A stretch of DNA of 64,000 nt. Source: Chloranthus sessilifolius (lineage: Eukaryota > Streptophyta > Magnoliopsida > Chloranthales > Chloranthaceae). The translations under genes were made by a program, and so were the position numbers. The notes beneath the pieces are model-generated. The model saw only the letters and a program-made list of their open reading frames with translations, did not search any database and was not told where the DNA came from. Positions within the stretch are counted from its first letter, which is position 1; every line of letters begins with the position of its first letter. The stretch covers positions 2,617,299 to 2,681,298 of the forward strand of contig CM037597.1 of the NCBI GenBank assembly GCA_021018995.1, written 5' to 3'. Of this stretch, positions 45,045 through 55,961 are shown one piece after another.

Positions 45045-45712
45045 GTACAAAAATGCATCCCATTTATATATTTTTTTAAATACTTTTTAATTATGTAAAT
45101 GAGCTCCATACAGGCCTGTGTTTGTACGCATTTTCCATGTACGTCTCGAATGCTTAATAAATAAAAGTCAAATTTTTAAAAAATGAGAATTTGTTAACAA
45201 GGGCAGCATTATAATTATTCATTAAAATTTATCAGTACCTTACATTGGTGAATATGTATGGCTGCCTATTTCATATACGTGTGAGCGCTTTTTCGGAAGA
45301 ATAATGGGGTTTAATTTTTTGGTGATAAAAAATGGCACAGGGCGCTGTTATATAATTCAATAAGGTTACTTATCCCTCTTAAATTTAAAGCTCTTTTACT
45401 CTATAGAGAACAATATTATTATAAGTTATTTATTGTTATTAAAAAGTTGGCCTTCTTAATTAAAACCTATTATTTTGAGGAAAAAATAGATATAAAATTA
45501 TTATATAAAACTTTCAATTAATAAATTTTGAAAAAATATTTTTATAATTTGGCCTGCATCCAACCGCAGATGGGTTCAACCATGTTGCCTAGAGACGAGT
45601 TTGGTTCAATACATCTTGGCCTAGACAAGAGTCTGGGCACATATTAGTAGCCTCGGCATGGTCAGACTGATTTGGACCCTAATTCCCAACCATAATAAGA
45701 TTAAGAGCTCAA
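45045..45712. other. No gene recognised
   Basis: AT-rich unassigned sequence; short frames only. Confidence 0.5.
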
Positions 45713-45720
45713 GATACAAG

Positions 45721-46013
45721 CACAGTAACAAAAGTCATCAAACTTTTGAAAAATTCGCGAAAAGTCTGTGAATTTAAGGTTCTGTGAATTAATTTTAAAT
45801 TATTTACAAAATTTAAAAAAATTACAAATAATTTTTAAATTTTTCAAAAAAATTGTGATTTTTAATTTTTTCAAAAAAAATTATATTTTTTAAATCTTAT
45901 TTTATTTTATTTTTTCTCTCCAATTTTTCATTCGAATATTTCCCCAAACTTGCCGGATTTTTTTGAATTTTAACCTCGCCGAATTATTGTTGAACCCTGG
46001 CTTGGTGACTATG
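45721..46013. mobile_element. hAT-type MITE (CATAGTCACCAA family)
   Basis: Left end CACAGTAACAAAA, right end CTTGGTGACTATG. Flanks GATACAAG (45713-45720) and GATATAAG (46014-46021) match at 7 of 8. It is in opposite orientation to the copy at 63179-63497. Confidence 0.8.
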
Positions 46014-46128
46014 GATATAAGTGACGACCATACAAATGTAAAATGATCAAAGATGTATGCCATGTATCCTAAATGTATGCTTTTGGTGAAGATTTCTATG
46101 TTAATTAAGCGGTCATAGGAATCTCTAT

Positions 46129-46235
46129 TAATGCCCGAATTAGGGTTTGAGTTTGTAGCACAATGTTAGGTTGATAGTGTTGCAACCACAAAGTCGCAGG
46201 TTCAAGTCCTACCCACCTATAAAAAAAAAATCTTA
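46129..46235 (+). mobile_element. Possible short tRNA-derived SINE
   Basis: TAGCACAATGTTAGGTTGATAG (A-box-like) and CGCAGGTTCAAGTCC (good B box) about 45 bp apart, then an A-rich tail TATAAAAAAAAAATC. TATTAAT occurs on both sides, a weak target duplication. Confidence 0.4.
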
Positions 46236-46377
46236 TTTTTATTAATCACCAAAACAAAATAGAAATATTAATGCTAGAATGAAATTCAATAGTTTGGGAT
46301 AAGAATATCCTTGGTATATTTGAAATGAAATGCCCTTATTTTATTTTATTTTCTCAATTAAATGTTACTATGGACCA

Positions 46378-46680
46378 AGGATCAAAAATTTGGTTTTCGC
46401 TTCGGTTTAGGTCCTGCCTGAAACCGAAAATTTGAAATTTCGGTGCACTTATTTTTATAAAAAAATTCAAATTATCGAAGAAGTAAAATATCGATCGAAA
46501 TTTTGCTAATCACCAAATTCTCGGCCGATAATTTAGTGATTAGCAAATTATTATCCAATAATATCAAATTATTGGCTGATAATATGCCGAAAACATACTA
46601 ATACCAAAAATATGTAATTTTTATTTCGGGGGCCACCGAAACTGATACATTTCAGATTTCAGCCGACATTTGGCACCAAG
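46378..46680. mobile_element. GATCAAAATTTCGG MITE, enlarged copy
   Basis: AAGGATCAAAAATTTGG to CAGCCGACATTTGGCACCAAGG, with an internal AATTATCGGCCGATAAT-type palindromic insert. Flanks are not convincing. Confidence 0.5.
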
Positions 46681-46686
46681 GGGAGA

Positions 46687-46692
<6 letters not shown>

Positions 46693-46725
<33 letters not shown>
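46693..46725. repeat. (CT)n microsatellite
   Basis: Sixteen CT units. Confidence 0.95.
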
Positions 46726-46728
<3 letters not shown>

Positions 46729-46759
46729 AACGTGCATCACACGGAGAGCCACTCGATTC

Positions 46760-47025
46760 ATATAATTATCATGGTTTTAAATATTGTGTGTTGGGCCCAC
46801 CTAACCGGATATTGCCATCAATTCTATAGGGTCAATTATTGAGACCAATGTGTCAAATCGGGCATGAGTATCAGTCCATGGAGACAAATCAAATGAAAGA
46901 GGTATCGTCCGATGCCCAATCCGTATCGGTCGATACCAATACAGCCTTGATACTTGTATCGGGGCCGTATTGATGTCAATTGGCCAAAATATGGATGAGC
47001 ATCGGTATAGGCCTATATACCATGA
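46760..47025. mobile_element. GATACGTATCGG family member
   Basis: CATGGTTTTAAATATTG to ATATACCATG with TATCGGTCGATACC palindromes; termini diverged and no clear duplication. Confidence 0.5.
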
Positions 47026-47123
47026 TTGAGAAGTATTGGGTCAAATTAGTCAAATATTCATAGGGGTGGCCCAGCTCAGCCAGCTAGGTCCGACCAGGTT
47101 TAAGGAGGATTCACACTTGACAT

Positions 47124-47625
47124 TAGGGTTGTGTAAAAAATCGACCGAAATTTTGGTTCGGTTTCGGTTTTGGGACATATCGGTTCGGCTTCGATTTCAA
47201 AAAATAGAAATCGATAGTTATTGGTTCGGTTTCGATTTTAATGTTAAAAAATCGAAACCGAACTGATAAGAAACTGATAGTGGTGTATATATGGATTATA
47301 GTATGTCTATATTTGAGTTTGATGGTGTGTGAGGCTTATTGTAGAAAGCCCAATGCTGCTGCTTTAGTTTGTTAATCACCAAAAGTCTTATAATTAGTCG
47401 AATCATCGGAGTTTGCAAAAACAATTTGTATAAATCGGCTCGGTTTGTATAAATTTTGAAAACTCTAAGCCAAAACCGAAAAAATCGATTCGATTCGGTT
47501 AAATGCTACAAATTAAAAAAAGTTTTAAAAATGAGGTTTAGAAATTGAAAACTGACCGAACTGACCGAACCGATAGTGACAAATTTTACCAAAATTTCAC
47601 CGAACTGACCGAACTGATCTACACT
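47124..47625. repeat. GGTTCGGTTTCGG dispersed element
   Basis: AGGGTTGTGTAAAAAATCG at the left and CCGAACTGATCTACACT at the right are partly inverted. Related pieces: 42030-42400, 54184-54360 and 59580-59715. Probably another hAT-like MITE with AGGG-TGTGCA ends. Confidence 0.5.
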
Positions 47626-47635
47626 TCCTTGGAAA

Positions 47636-47972
47636 CATAGTGACAAATTTTACCGAATTTCGGTGAAATTTCGCTCAATTCGCCGAAAACGGGGTGAAAC
47701 GAAAATTTCAGGAAAATTTCGGTGATTTTGGTATTTTTCGGTGAAATTTCTGTAAATTTTTTTTATGTTTAAATTTTTTTTAAATATTTAAATATGTTAG
47801 TAATTTAGTATATATTGTAGTAATTTTTTAAAAGAATATTAAATATATTTTTTGTATATTTTTAGTCATTGAAACTTGACCGAATTTTTTCCGAAAGGTA
47901 TCGAAACTAATCCGAAATATACCGAAAGGACCCCCCACCGAAAAATTACGGAAAACGAAATTTGTTACTATG
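47636..47972. mobile_element. hAT-type MITE (CATAGTGACAAATTT family), best copy
   Basis: Begins CATAGTGACAAATTTTACC and ends AAATTTGTTACTATG. The 8-bp target duplication CTTGGAAA is perfect (47628-47635 and 47973-47980). 337 bp, no coding capacity, rich in CGAAATTTCGG words. Confidence 0.9.
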
Positions 47973-48129
47973 CTTGGAAATAGATATTAACTTTTTATTA
48001 GATATTCATAGTATACCGAAGTTTCTTAGAAATAGATATTAATTTCATTAAAAAAAATAGATATTAACTTCTTATTAAATATTTTTATGTAGTTCTTATT
48101 TTTGTAAATCAATAAGTAATTTATAAATA

Positions 48130-48290
48130 AATGGGTTGGGCTTTGAAAGTTTATGCGGGGCTGGGCTTGAGCTTGTGGTCATAAGCCTGCCACGGGCTAG
48201 GTCAGAACTTGGGTCAAGTTCAAAAACACGAGCCAGGTTTGAGTTTACCCTAGCCTGGCTCATGCCCGACCCGTTGCCACTCCTAAACAT
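48130..48290. repeat. GGGCTTGGGC dispersed repeat
   Basis: GGGTTGGGCTTTGAAAG to GCCCGACCCGTTGCCACTCC; relative of 12595-12760. Confidence 0.55.
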
Positions 48291-48299
48291 CCGGTCATT

Positions 48300-48495
48300 T
48301 CAGCCGATATGTATCCCATCAGAACCAGATATAATATAAAAAATGCCGGTTAGGAAATTTTTTAATTATTATAAATTATTTATATATAATTTTAATATTA
48401 CAAAATAAAAAGTACTTTAATATCGGCTGATTTGACCGAGACATATCTGATATATCCAATACGTATCGGCTTGAGCCCGGCCGATTTGCCTATGT
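48300..48495. repeat. GATATGTATC/ATACGTATCGGC repeat
   Basis: Diverged GATACGTATCGG-family sequence; no boundaries. Confidence 0.45.
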
Positions 48496-49206
48496 GTATC
48501 AATTTTTAAATCCCTGATAATAATATACATCTCAATTTCTCTCTCTAAATCATCATCGTTAGGCTCTGCCCATCTATTGTCTTATGAGTTATGAACACCA
48601 ACTAGGATCTTAAATGAATCTGCTTTTTTCAACTTGCTTCCAATTGGGATCCAACTTGATTACTGGTGGGGTCTGATGTGGGGCTCTGATCCACCCAAAC
48701 CATTTGCACCTCTTGGGGTTGCTAAGGAGACAGGTAATTTGGTTCTTGCATTCACTGTTTGACATAGAGCAATCCACACCACACAATATTAATCTAGGAT
48801 GACCGACCCGATGGTTGCCGTAATCTACGGTGATTGATCCGATGGCTGTTAGGGATTGTAAGATGCTCATGATCTCCATACTCTTTAAGTTTATGTCCAT
48901 CTCAATGTCCAAGTGATGGGCGGCTCACATGCTGTGTTCTTCTGATCTGAATCAATAGTTACTTAGTTTGTTGATTCGCTCGATTTGAATTCGGGTTCGC
49001 AATTCTCTATTGTCAAGTGAACCTAATTCGCTAAGGGGTTCGAATTCGGGTTTGCAATTCTCTATTATCAGGCGAATCCGATTCGCTAGGGGTATTAGGA
49101 ACAATTTTAAAAGTTTTAGTTAATTTTAAGATATAAATTTACATTCTTGAATAAATGAAATACAAATGATGACTTAGGGTTTTTTTTTAAAGATAAAAAA
49201 TATGAA
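48496..49206. other. No gene; 55-bp tandem duplication at 48987-49096
   Basis: GAATTCGGGTTCGCAATTCT starts at 48987 and again, with one change, at 49042. The minus frame 48610-48912 has no recognisable features. Confidence 0.6.
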
Positions 49207-49214
49207 GTCTTATG

Positions 49215-49512
49215 CATAGTGACAAATTTTCGCCGAAATTTGTCGAAATGGGGTCAAACGAAAATATCAGGTAAAATTTGGTGATTTTGGTATTTTTCGG
49301 CAAAATTTTGGTAATTTTTTTTTATATTTAAATATGTTAGTAATTTAGTATATATTATAGTATTTTTTTTTAAAAATATTAAATATATTTTTTGTATATT
49401 TTTCATCCCCGAAACTTTACTGAATTTTTTCCAAAAGGTATTGAAATTAATCGGAAATGTACTGAAAGGACTCCCCACCGAAAAATTACTGAAAACGAAA
49501 TTTGTCACTATG
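49215..49512. mobile_element. hAT-type MITE (CATAGTGACAAATTT family)
   Basis: CATAGTGACAAATTTTCGCC to AAATTTGTCACTATG; flanks GTCTTATG (49207-49214) and GTCTTAAG (49513-49520), 7 of 8. Confidence 0.87.
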
Positions 49513-49520
49513 GTCTTAAG

Positions 49521-49760
49521 CAAGGTATCAAAAGCAGTATCAATTATCCCGAGGCCGATATGATTGAATTGGCCGATACCGATATGTATCGACTAATTTT
49601 TATTTTATTGTTTTTAAAAAGAAAACTAAAAGTCTCAGTCGAAATCGAGACGTATTGGCTGAAACCCGATACGTATCAGCCGATACGAGATTGCGGTACA
49701 TATCGATTTGGCCAAAAATCAATCAATACGTATCGATAGCAATCGATTTTTGATAGCTTG
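49521..49760. mobile_element. hAT-type MITE (CAAGGTATC family)
   Basis: CAAGGTATCAAAAGCAG to CGATTTTTGATAGCTTG; flanks GTCTTAAG (49513-49520) and GTCTCAAG (49761-49768), 7 of 8. Its left duplication is also the right duplication of the preceding MITE. Confidence 0.83.
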
Positions 49761-49768
49761 GTCTCAAG

Positions 49769-50124
49769 TCCAAATTCTCTTTGCCCTTTTAAAATTTTAT
49801 TAGAAGTTAACATTAATCTATTAGTTGTCTTGATAGTTGGATCAATTTGTGGGAAGTGTACCACGTGGAATCACATCATATCTTCATATAAATAAGTTAT
49901 CACAATGATGAGCTATTTATATGCATTTAATTTTTATTACAAAACAAGTTATCACAATAATCACCAATAAATTTGACAAAACAAACAACAAAATAAACAA
50001 ATGACAAATAACTGCATTAAGTGACTTAAAAGGTTGCAATAACAAAGTTCTATTATTTTCATAAAAAAAAAAAAAAAAATCAAAGTTCTATTAAAGCAAT
50101 AATAGGTAGAGGGCATATTGCGAA
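49769..50124. other. No gene recognised
   Basis: AT-rich unassigned DNA with a poly-A run at 50064-50080. Confidence 0.5.
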
Positions 50125-50290
50125 TGGCAGTTCAGGTTTTGTGTAGGCAAAGTACAGGTGGCGTGACTAGCTACCCTAACTTGTAATATTTGAGCCTTAC
50201 TGCATTTGCAGCCAATTGTGTCGCATCACATCAGTTGCCTGCACTTTATCTACATAAAACTTGTCTGCCATATAACATTGCCTATAGATA
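50125..50290. mobile_element. Short TIR element, parent-like form of the 124-bp unit
   Basis: TTTTGTGTAGGCAAAGTACAGG at the left and AAACTTGTCTGCCATATAAC, ATTGCCTATAGATAG at the right. Internal GCAGCCAATTGTGTCGCATC and CATCAGTTGCCTGCAC match the 124-bp repeat. Confidence 0.6.
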
Positions 50291-50714
50291 GAGAATATCA
50301 TAACAAGGAAGTCAGCTCTTAGGGCGTGATTGAAGGGTTAAACCCTATGATGTGGCCACTTGGGCGCCACGTGGAACCGAACATCAAGTGCTGCAGTAAC
50401 TTGTTCAAGGTCGATCAAGTATCATTTAGAAGAAAAATATTTATAAAAAGTGTTTTTTCATTATTGAATTTTGGATCAAAATTGAGAAAATTCAATACAC
50501 CAAATTTATAGGGCAAATTTTCTTATTTGACTTGTAATTTTAAGAGTAAAAAAGTTTAAAATTTTATTTAAAATTTCTAAAACTCTTAGAGGGAATGAGT
50601 ACCATTTAGGAGGAACGAGTGTTATTTTGGATCACGTAACAACCCAAATAGAACACTTCGTAGGGAACGAGTGTGATTTTGGATCACATAACAACCCAAG
50701 TAGATTGCATACTT
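50291..50714. other. No gene; tandem duplication at 50612-50705
   Basis: GGAACGAGTGTTATTTTGGATC at 50612 recurs at 50664 (about 52-bp step). Confidence 0.55.
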
Positions 50715-50980
50715 ATAGATAGAGGTGCAAATGGGTTAAGTTAGCAAGTAAAGCGACTCGGCTTGCTATGGGTTAGGTTTGAGTTTAGATTTACTACCTG
50801 TCAAGCTTTATCGGGTCAAAAATCACAACCCATTTATGAAATGGGTCAAGGTTGGATCCTAGTTTCTTGACCCGACTTGACTCGACTCGACTCGACTCGC
50901 TATCTTTTATTTTAATCAAAGTTGGCTCAACCTGACCGGACCGACCTATCTTTTTGCTAATTGGATTGGGTTGAGCTTGC
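50715..50980. repeat. GACCCGACTTGACTCGACTC dispersed repeat
   Basis: ATGGGTTAAGTTAGCAAG to GGGTTGAGCTTGC; contains four tandem GACTC words at 50878-50899. Confidence 0.5.
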
Positions 50981-51889
50981 TGTGACGGGGCCAATACTCG
51001 AGCTTATAGCATGGTGCGTGTGGCACGACATGTAGTGTCAGGAGGGCACGCGACATGGGGCCAAGTGGGCCTGGCGACGTGGTCGCACTGCGAGGACGCG
51101 ACACTGTCGCATGAAGGTAGGACGCGGAGTGTCACGGTCGCGACACAGACGCGACATAGTCAAGGTGGGCTAGCGATGCATAAGGCGTTGCGGTATGTCA
51201 AACCAAGGGGTTTGAGGTTCTCCTGCCATTCTGGCTGAATGACTGTTTTACCCTTATATAGGGGAAGGAAGCTAGAGAGCTATTCCCCGAGGCGTCTCCG
51301 CTAGGTAAAGGGTGGACCTAGGCCGACGCCTGATGCCGTGTGTGGAACCCGAGTGAGGTTGATGTATGGCTCGGACTACGTCGCGGTGCATTGCATACGG
51401 GCAACCTCGCAGAGAACACCAAGCAAGCTGCGTGGGACTCGATTGAGCACGACGGCATGTGGGCTAAAGATGAACGTGTGCTAGTAATTGAACGCACGAA
51501 GGCAAGCCATGTGGGACTCGATTGAGCGCAGCGCCGAGGCACAAGGTTGTGGGTTTGGTTCGACAGGCGAGCGAGGTACTAGTGCAGTGCACAGGGTGAA
51601 GCTTGAGCAGGCCAAGTTAGCGTAGCAGTGCAGATTGGCATGTCGTAAGGGCCACGATGAGCTGAATGGTAGGCCGTGAAACAGAGGCAACCATGTTGGG
51701 AGGAGTTCGATCCTCTAGGTGTGGTATCGGTGATGTGCGAAGGTTGGCCGTTGGACGCGTAGCGAAGCTGCCGCAGGTTAAAAGCGTCGAAGACGCTCCG
51801 ATCGCTTGGTATCAGAAGTAGGCTGACCTAGCGAAGCGTGCGTTAGGTGTCGCACGGGACTGAGGTTGCTGAAGTGCGACCCCGTAACA
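50981..51889 (+). mobile_element. GC-rich LTR-like island with PBS-like motif
   Basis: Begins TGTGACGGGG and ends CCCCGTAACA, so the ends are TG...CA and mutually inverted. Flanks share TTGC. TGGTATCAGAAGTAGGC at 51807 matches the tRNA-Met primer site of plant retroelements. The block is much richer in G and C than its neighbours and contains a TTATATAGGGG near 51255. No protein domain was found in its frames. A short non-autonomous LTR element or decayed solo LTR is likeliest. Confidence 0.5.
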
Positions 51890-52193
51890 TTGCGCTGATT
51901 CAAATACAAAGTTAGTCTACAATTGGTTTCCACTCATCATGGATGGAACAAGACAGTTCACACATCTGTTTGACTTCGTGACGTGCACAAACTTTCAATA
52001 CATGAAAGTCCCTGCATGTCCTGCGGCGGAGCCACATTATCCAATAGGGGGTCTCGGGATCTCCCATCGTTAATTTTATTTTTTAAGTTCTTTTAGGGTC
52101 CTTCCTTTAGGCCGCAAGATCTTTTAAAGCACTTAAGGAGCGCCCCCCCTCCCCAACACCAAAATCCCACAAGATCTCTTAACGACTCCCAAA
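51890..52193. other. No gene recognised
   Basis: Unassigned spacer. Confidence 0.5.
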
Positions 52194-52386
52194 CAAGGAT
52201 CAAAATTTCGGCCGAAATTTTCGATTTCGGTTCCCACCGAAAAGATAATTTAGACCGAAATTTCGGTCATTTTTGTATGGGACTCAAAATTTCAGCCAAA
52301 ATTTCAATTTTCGACCGAAATTGTGGTCCAAAATTTCGGTTTCGGTCCCCTCCGAAACTCAAATGATACCCGAAATTTTGATCCTT
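52194..52386. mobile_element. Mutator-like MITE (GATCAAAATTTCGG family), best copy
   Basis: CAAGGATCAAAATTTCGG on the left, CCGAAATTTTGATCCTT on the right. The 9-bp target duplication ACTCCCAAA is perfect (52185-52193 and 52387-52395). 193 bp. Confidence 0.88.
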
Positions 52387-52429
52387 ACTCCCAAATTCCC
52401 CAAACTTCTCTCTTCTCGCCATCTTTTTC

Positions 52430-52520
52430 GCTCTCTCTCTCTCTCAACAGTCTCTCTCTCTCCCACGGTCTCACTCCATGTCTCTCTCTCTCTCAAATCT
52501 CAGTCATCTCTTTCTCTCTC
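52430..52520. repeat. CT-rich low-complexity tract
   Basis: Interrupted CTCTCTCT blocks; the two overlapping Leu/Ser-rich frames are by-products. Confidence 0.85.
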
Positions 52521-53116
52521 ATAATCTCATTCACTCCCCCAACATTCTCTCCAATCTCCAATCCCAAGAGCTTAGAATGCCGTCGATTTTTGCGCCAAAT
52601 TCAAAGATATATTATTATTATCTTTTAAATTTTTAATAAAAAATAAAAACTCTAATTTATTATTTATAGTATAATTTTTTTTAGGAATAATGTGATTAAT
52701 AAAAGCAAGCGTGACAAAACTATTTTTCTGTGATGACTATGAGGACCCTATCAGAAAAATCCGCAGACATGTGGACACCTATTATAGACTAACTCTTTAA
52801 GTAACTGAGGTGCGTAGGATTTACAAGCTAGCTGACCCCAATCTGGCCTTGCCCACAGGCATGCATATTTAGAAAAAAGCTTAAGTAAAATGGTGGAATA
52901 CATTTGTACTTCACCAATTAGTCATTCAATGGGTTGAAACTATAGATTTATATATAAAATTAAGATTTATAATCTTGGTATTTCGTATAAAAAAAACAAA
53001 AACAAAAAATATTGGTTTTTGAAAAATACCTATGATATAAAAATCCTAAAGGGTTAATATTGCTTGATATTAATCATTTTAAAAATTTAATCCTTGTAAC
53101 GGTTGGTAGTTTAATA
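52521..53116. other. No gene recognised
   Basis: AT-rich unassigned DNA. Confidence 0.5.
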
Positions 53117-53124
53117 GATGGGAT

Positions 53125-53342
53125 CAATGTATCAAAAGCGACATCTGTATCGGTTTGTCCGAGGCCAATACGTATCGGCCATATATTTTTTTTTTTTTAA
53201 AAGGAAACTAAAATCTCGGTTTCGACCGAGATGTATCGGGCGACACACAATACATATCGGTGATACCGATACATATCAGTATTGGCCGATACATATCGGC
53301 GATACCGATACATATCAGTATCGGCCGACTTTTTATATCTTG
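53125..53342. mobile_element. hAT-type MITE (CAAGGTATC family), best copy
   Basis: CAATGTATCAAAAGCG to TTTTTATATCTTG with repeated GATACATATCGG palindromes. The 8-bp target duplication GATGGGAT is perfect (53117-53124 and 53343-53350). Confidence 0.87.
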
Positions 53343-53350
53343 GATGGGAT

Positions 53351-53719
53351 AAGGTTATAATAATGATTATAGCAACGGATAATTTCAAAATACTGGTTGC
53401 TATAAATTGTAAGATACTAGTATATACTCAAGATTTCAAACCTCGGATACGAGGCATTTTGTATACTTGTACACAATCCTTTCTTATTTCAAACAAGATC
53501 AACTCACTTCTAAGTGAAGCAAAGTTTTCAAGTCGGAATTCAGGAAAAAAAAATGAAAATATTCGAAAAAGAAATGAAAATGTTTTACAATTTTTTTTTT
53601 ACAAAAATTAAGAAAACTTTAGACAAAATCATTAACAAAATACCAAACCAGCCTTTTTTGAAAAATCGTGTTTAATCATGTTACCGGCGTTTTATTTAAA
53701 AGAAAAAATGATTAAAAGG
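53351..53719. other. No gene recognised
   Basis: AT-rich spacer. Confidence 0.5.
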
Positions 53720-53877
53720 GGGTCAAATGAAAATTTCGGGAACATTTCAGTAATTTCGGTAATTTATGGAAATTTCAATGTCTTTTTTTTTTTTTTTTTT
53801 TAAGTTTAAAAATTTTATTATTTTATTATATTAAATATGTTAGTAATTTAGTATATATTATAATAAATTTTTTTTTA

Positions 53878-53921
<44 letters not shown>

Positions 53922-54026
53922 CCTCGAAACTTTCCTCATTTTTTTTTGAAAGGTATCAAAATTAATCCGAATTGTACGGAAAGGACCCCCACCGAGAAAT
54001 TACCGAAAACGAAATTTGTCACTATG
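53720..54026. mobile_element. hAT-type MITE (CATAGTGACAAATTT family), left-truncated
   Basis: Starts within the family at GGGGTCAAATGAAAATTTCG and ends at GAAATTTGTCACTATG. A (TA)n run at 53886-53920 lies inside. Confidence 0.75.
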
Positions 54027-54183
54027 ATTGAGAGAGGCCTTTCTAACAAGTATCGAATGAAGAAAAACAAAGAGAAGATCCACAAGTTAGTCAGACTCAC
54101 TTGCATTCCTTTATCTGAATTGCAAGGACAATAAAACAGCAAGAGCTATGACTAACGAACTATATAATTTCCAAATATATATT

Positions 54184-54360
54184 TAGGGGTGTTATCGGGT
54201 CGGTTTTGGGACAAAACCGAAACTGAATTGATAACTATCGATTTCTAGTTTATGAACCCGAAACCGAACCGATAAAGTTCAAAATCGAAACCAAACCAAT
54301 AGTTATCGGTTCGATCGGTTCGGTCGGTTTTCGATTTCTAAGCCTCAATTTTTTTATTAG
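54184..54360. repeat. GGTTCGGTTTCGG dispersed element
   Basis: TTAGGGGTGTTATCGGGTCG onward, with GAACCCGAAACCGAACCG and GGTTCGGTCGGTTTTCG. Confidence 0.55.
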
Positions 54361-54564
54361 GAAGCCATTGTCAATTCATAAGAGTCAGATAATTAAAGAC
54401 TCTATAGGGTATATTGCCTATGTCACTAATTCGTTATTAACCATCCAAAAGTAGGTCATTTATCAGATGATTAAGAACATTTTCAAGAAATTAATGCACT
54501 TATCGAACAGTCTAGATCGATGGATAGATGCACCGATTATTAGTACACACTGGTAGGTCTCAAC

Positions 54565-55062
54565 TGTTGGATCTATCGATCCGACCACTCAAAATGATTG
54601 TCCTAGGATCTAGGCGTATGATCAATCAAAACAATATATCCACAATCCATATAAATTAAAATATTTGTGCGTACCTTATCGCGAAGATCGTGACCGTCGC
54701 TTTAGCTTTAATCCGATGTATTAATTCCGAAGCCTTTTCCTATAAGGAAGAAGAAGGTGACTCTACTCGCCTATTTTGCTATACTCTCTTGATAGAAAGA
54801 TGCCAAAAGGCTTGTGTGTAGTGAGCGTGGGACGTCCACCAATATATATAGCATGAAGAGTCATGCCCTGCTTAGAATACCGTTCATCAAGGTATTCTAA
54901 TAGGAGTAAGAGTCACATGTACATTAGGAAACCTTGATGTTTCCTTCAATTCCCAATAATGCCCTTTATTATTTCAAGCAACTGCAATCCAGAGTATTAT
55001 AAAATCCTAGTGTGTGTGGGCTACACAAAATAAGAATTTTAGTTTTCATAAAAATTCCAACA
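54565..55062 (-). mobile_element. 3' LTR of the gag-only copia element
   Basis: TGTTGG (54565) to CCAACA (55062), 498 bp. It is preceded on the minus strand by the polypurine tract AAGTGGGAGAT (complement of 55063-55073). Confidence 0.85.
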
Positions 55063-55961
55063 ATCTCCCACTTGGTCCACACACGGACTATGGTTTTAAA
55101 AATGACTCCCACTGGATTAGACAACCAAAACGAGTGCACTATGAAAATAAAACGTTGTTTGAAATAATTTAGGCATTCCCAAAATCACCCAAATTTAATG
55201 AAAATATAGAAATGGATCATGAATGCACATAGTATACCATTTTCTGAAATCGATACTACAACAGTTCCATGGTCACAAAACTATAATTAACAATAAATTT
55301 GACAGATGATAACCAATTTAACATGTGAACTAAATGCACAACCAAAATGTGCAAATCCATAATGTCCCGCTCCATACTCGTCGTATGTTGTTCTGACATC
55401 CAGAAAACTCTGGCTTGTGAAATACTTCACCTGATCCTCAGAACAAGAAGTTATTAACGTGGTGCCTAATCATGTTTAACTCCGAGCAAATCCAAAAGAG
55501 TATCAATACTCATAGGCAAAATTAAGGTAAAACCTTATTGGCTTACTCACTAAGGTATGCCACCAAAAATTATGAAAAACTTCACCCTTAATTTATGAAA
55601 AACTCCACCCAAAATAGAATTTTTCTATTAGCTCACTCACCAAGGTGTGCCACTCAAATTGTGAAAAAATTTTACCCTCAATTTGTGGAATACTCCACCC
55701 AAAATATAATTATAGAAAAATTTAACCTGATTTTGTGAAAAACTCCACCCATATATACAAGACAAAGATTTTAAGATGCATAAATGATAATTGTAATTTA
55801 GAAGTGAGATAACTCCTACTTAAATGCAGTCTAAATGCTTTACGATCCCACAAAATGACATACTAGAAATAATAATAAAGTCCAACATAACAATTAACCA
55901 CCAATAACAATAAAAGTAGTCAAATAGCTGAAAATTAAATAAATGTTCATAAGAATCTTTA
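55063..55961 (-). other. 3' internal region lacking pol
   Basis: No coding capacity. Degenerate repeats of about 90 bp (GAAAAACTCCACCCAAAAT, CACTAAGGTATGCCACC and CACCAAGGTGTGCCACT) fill 55540-55760. Confidence 0.7.

Noticed and set aside
44863..45063. 66-aa frame of alternating Ile-Tyr
   Set aside because: Translation of the (TA)n microsatellite.
51011..51690. Several GC-rich open frames in both directions
   Set aside because: High GC lowers stop frequency; no domain is visible, and the block has LTR-like ends.
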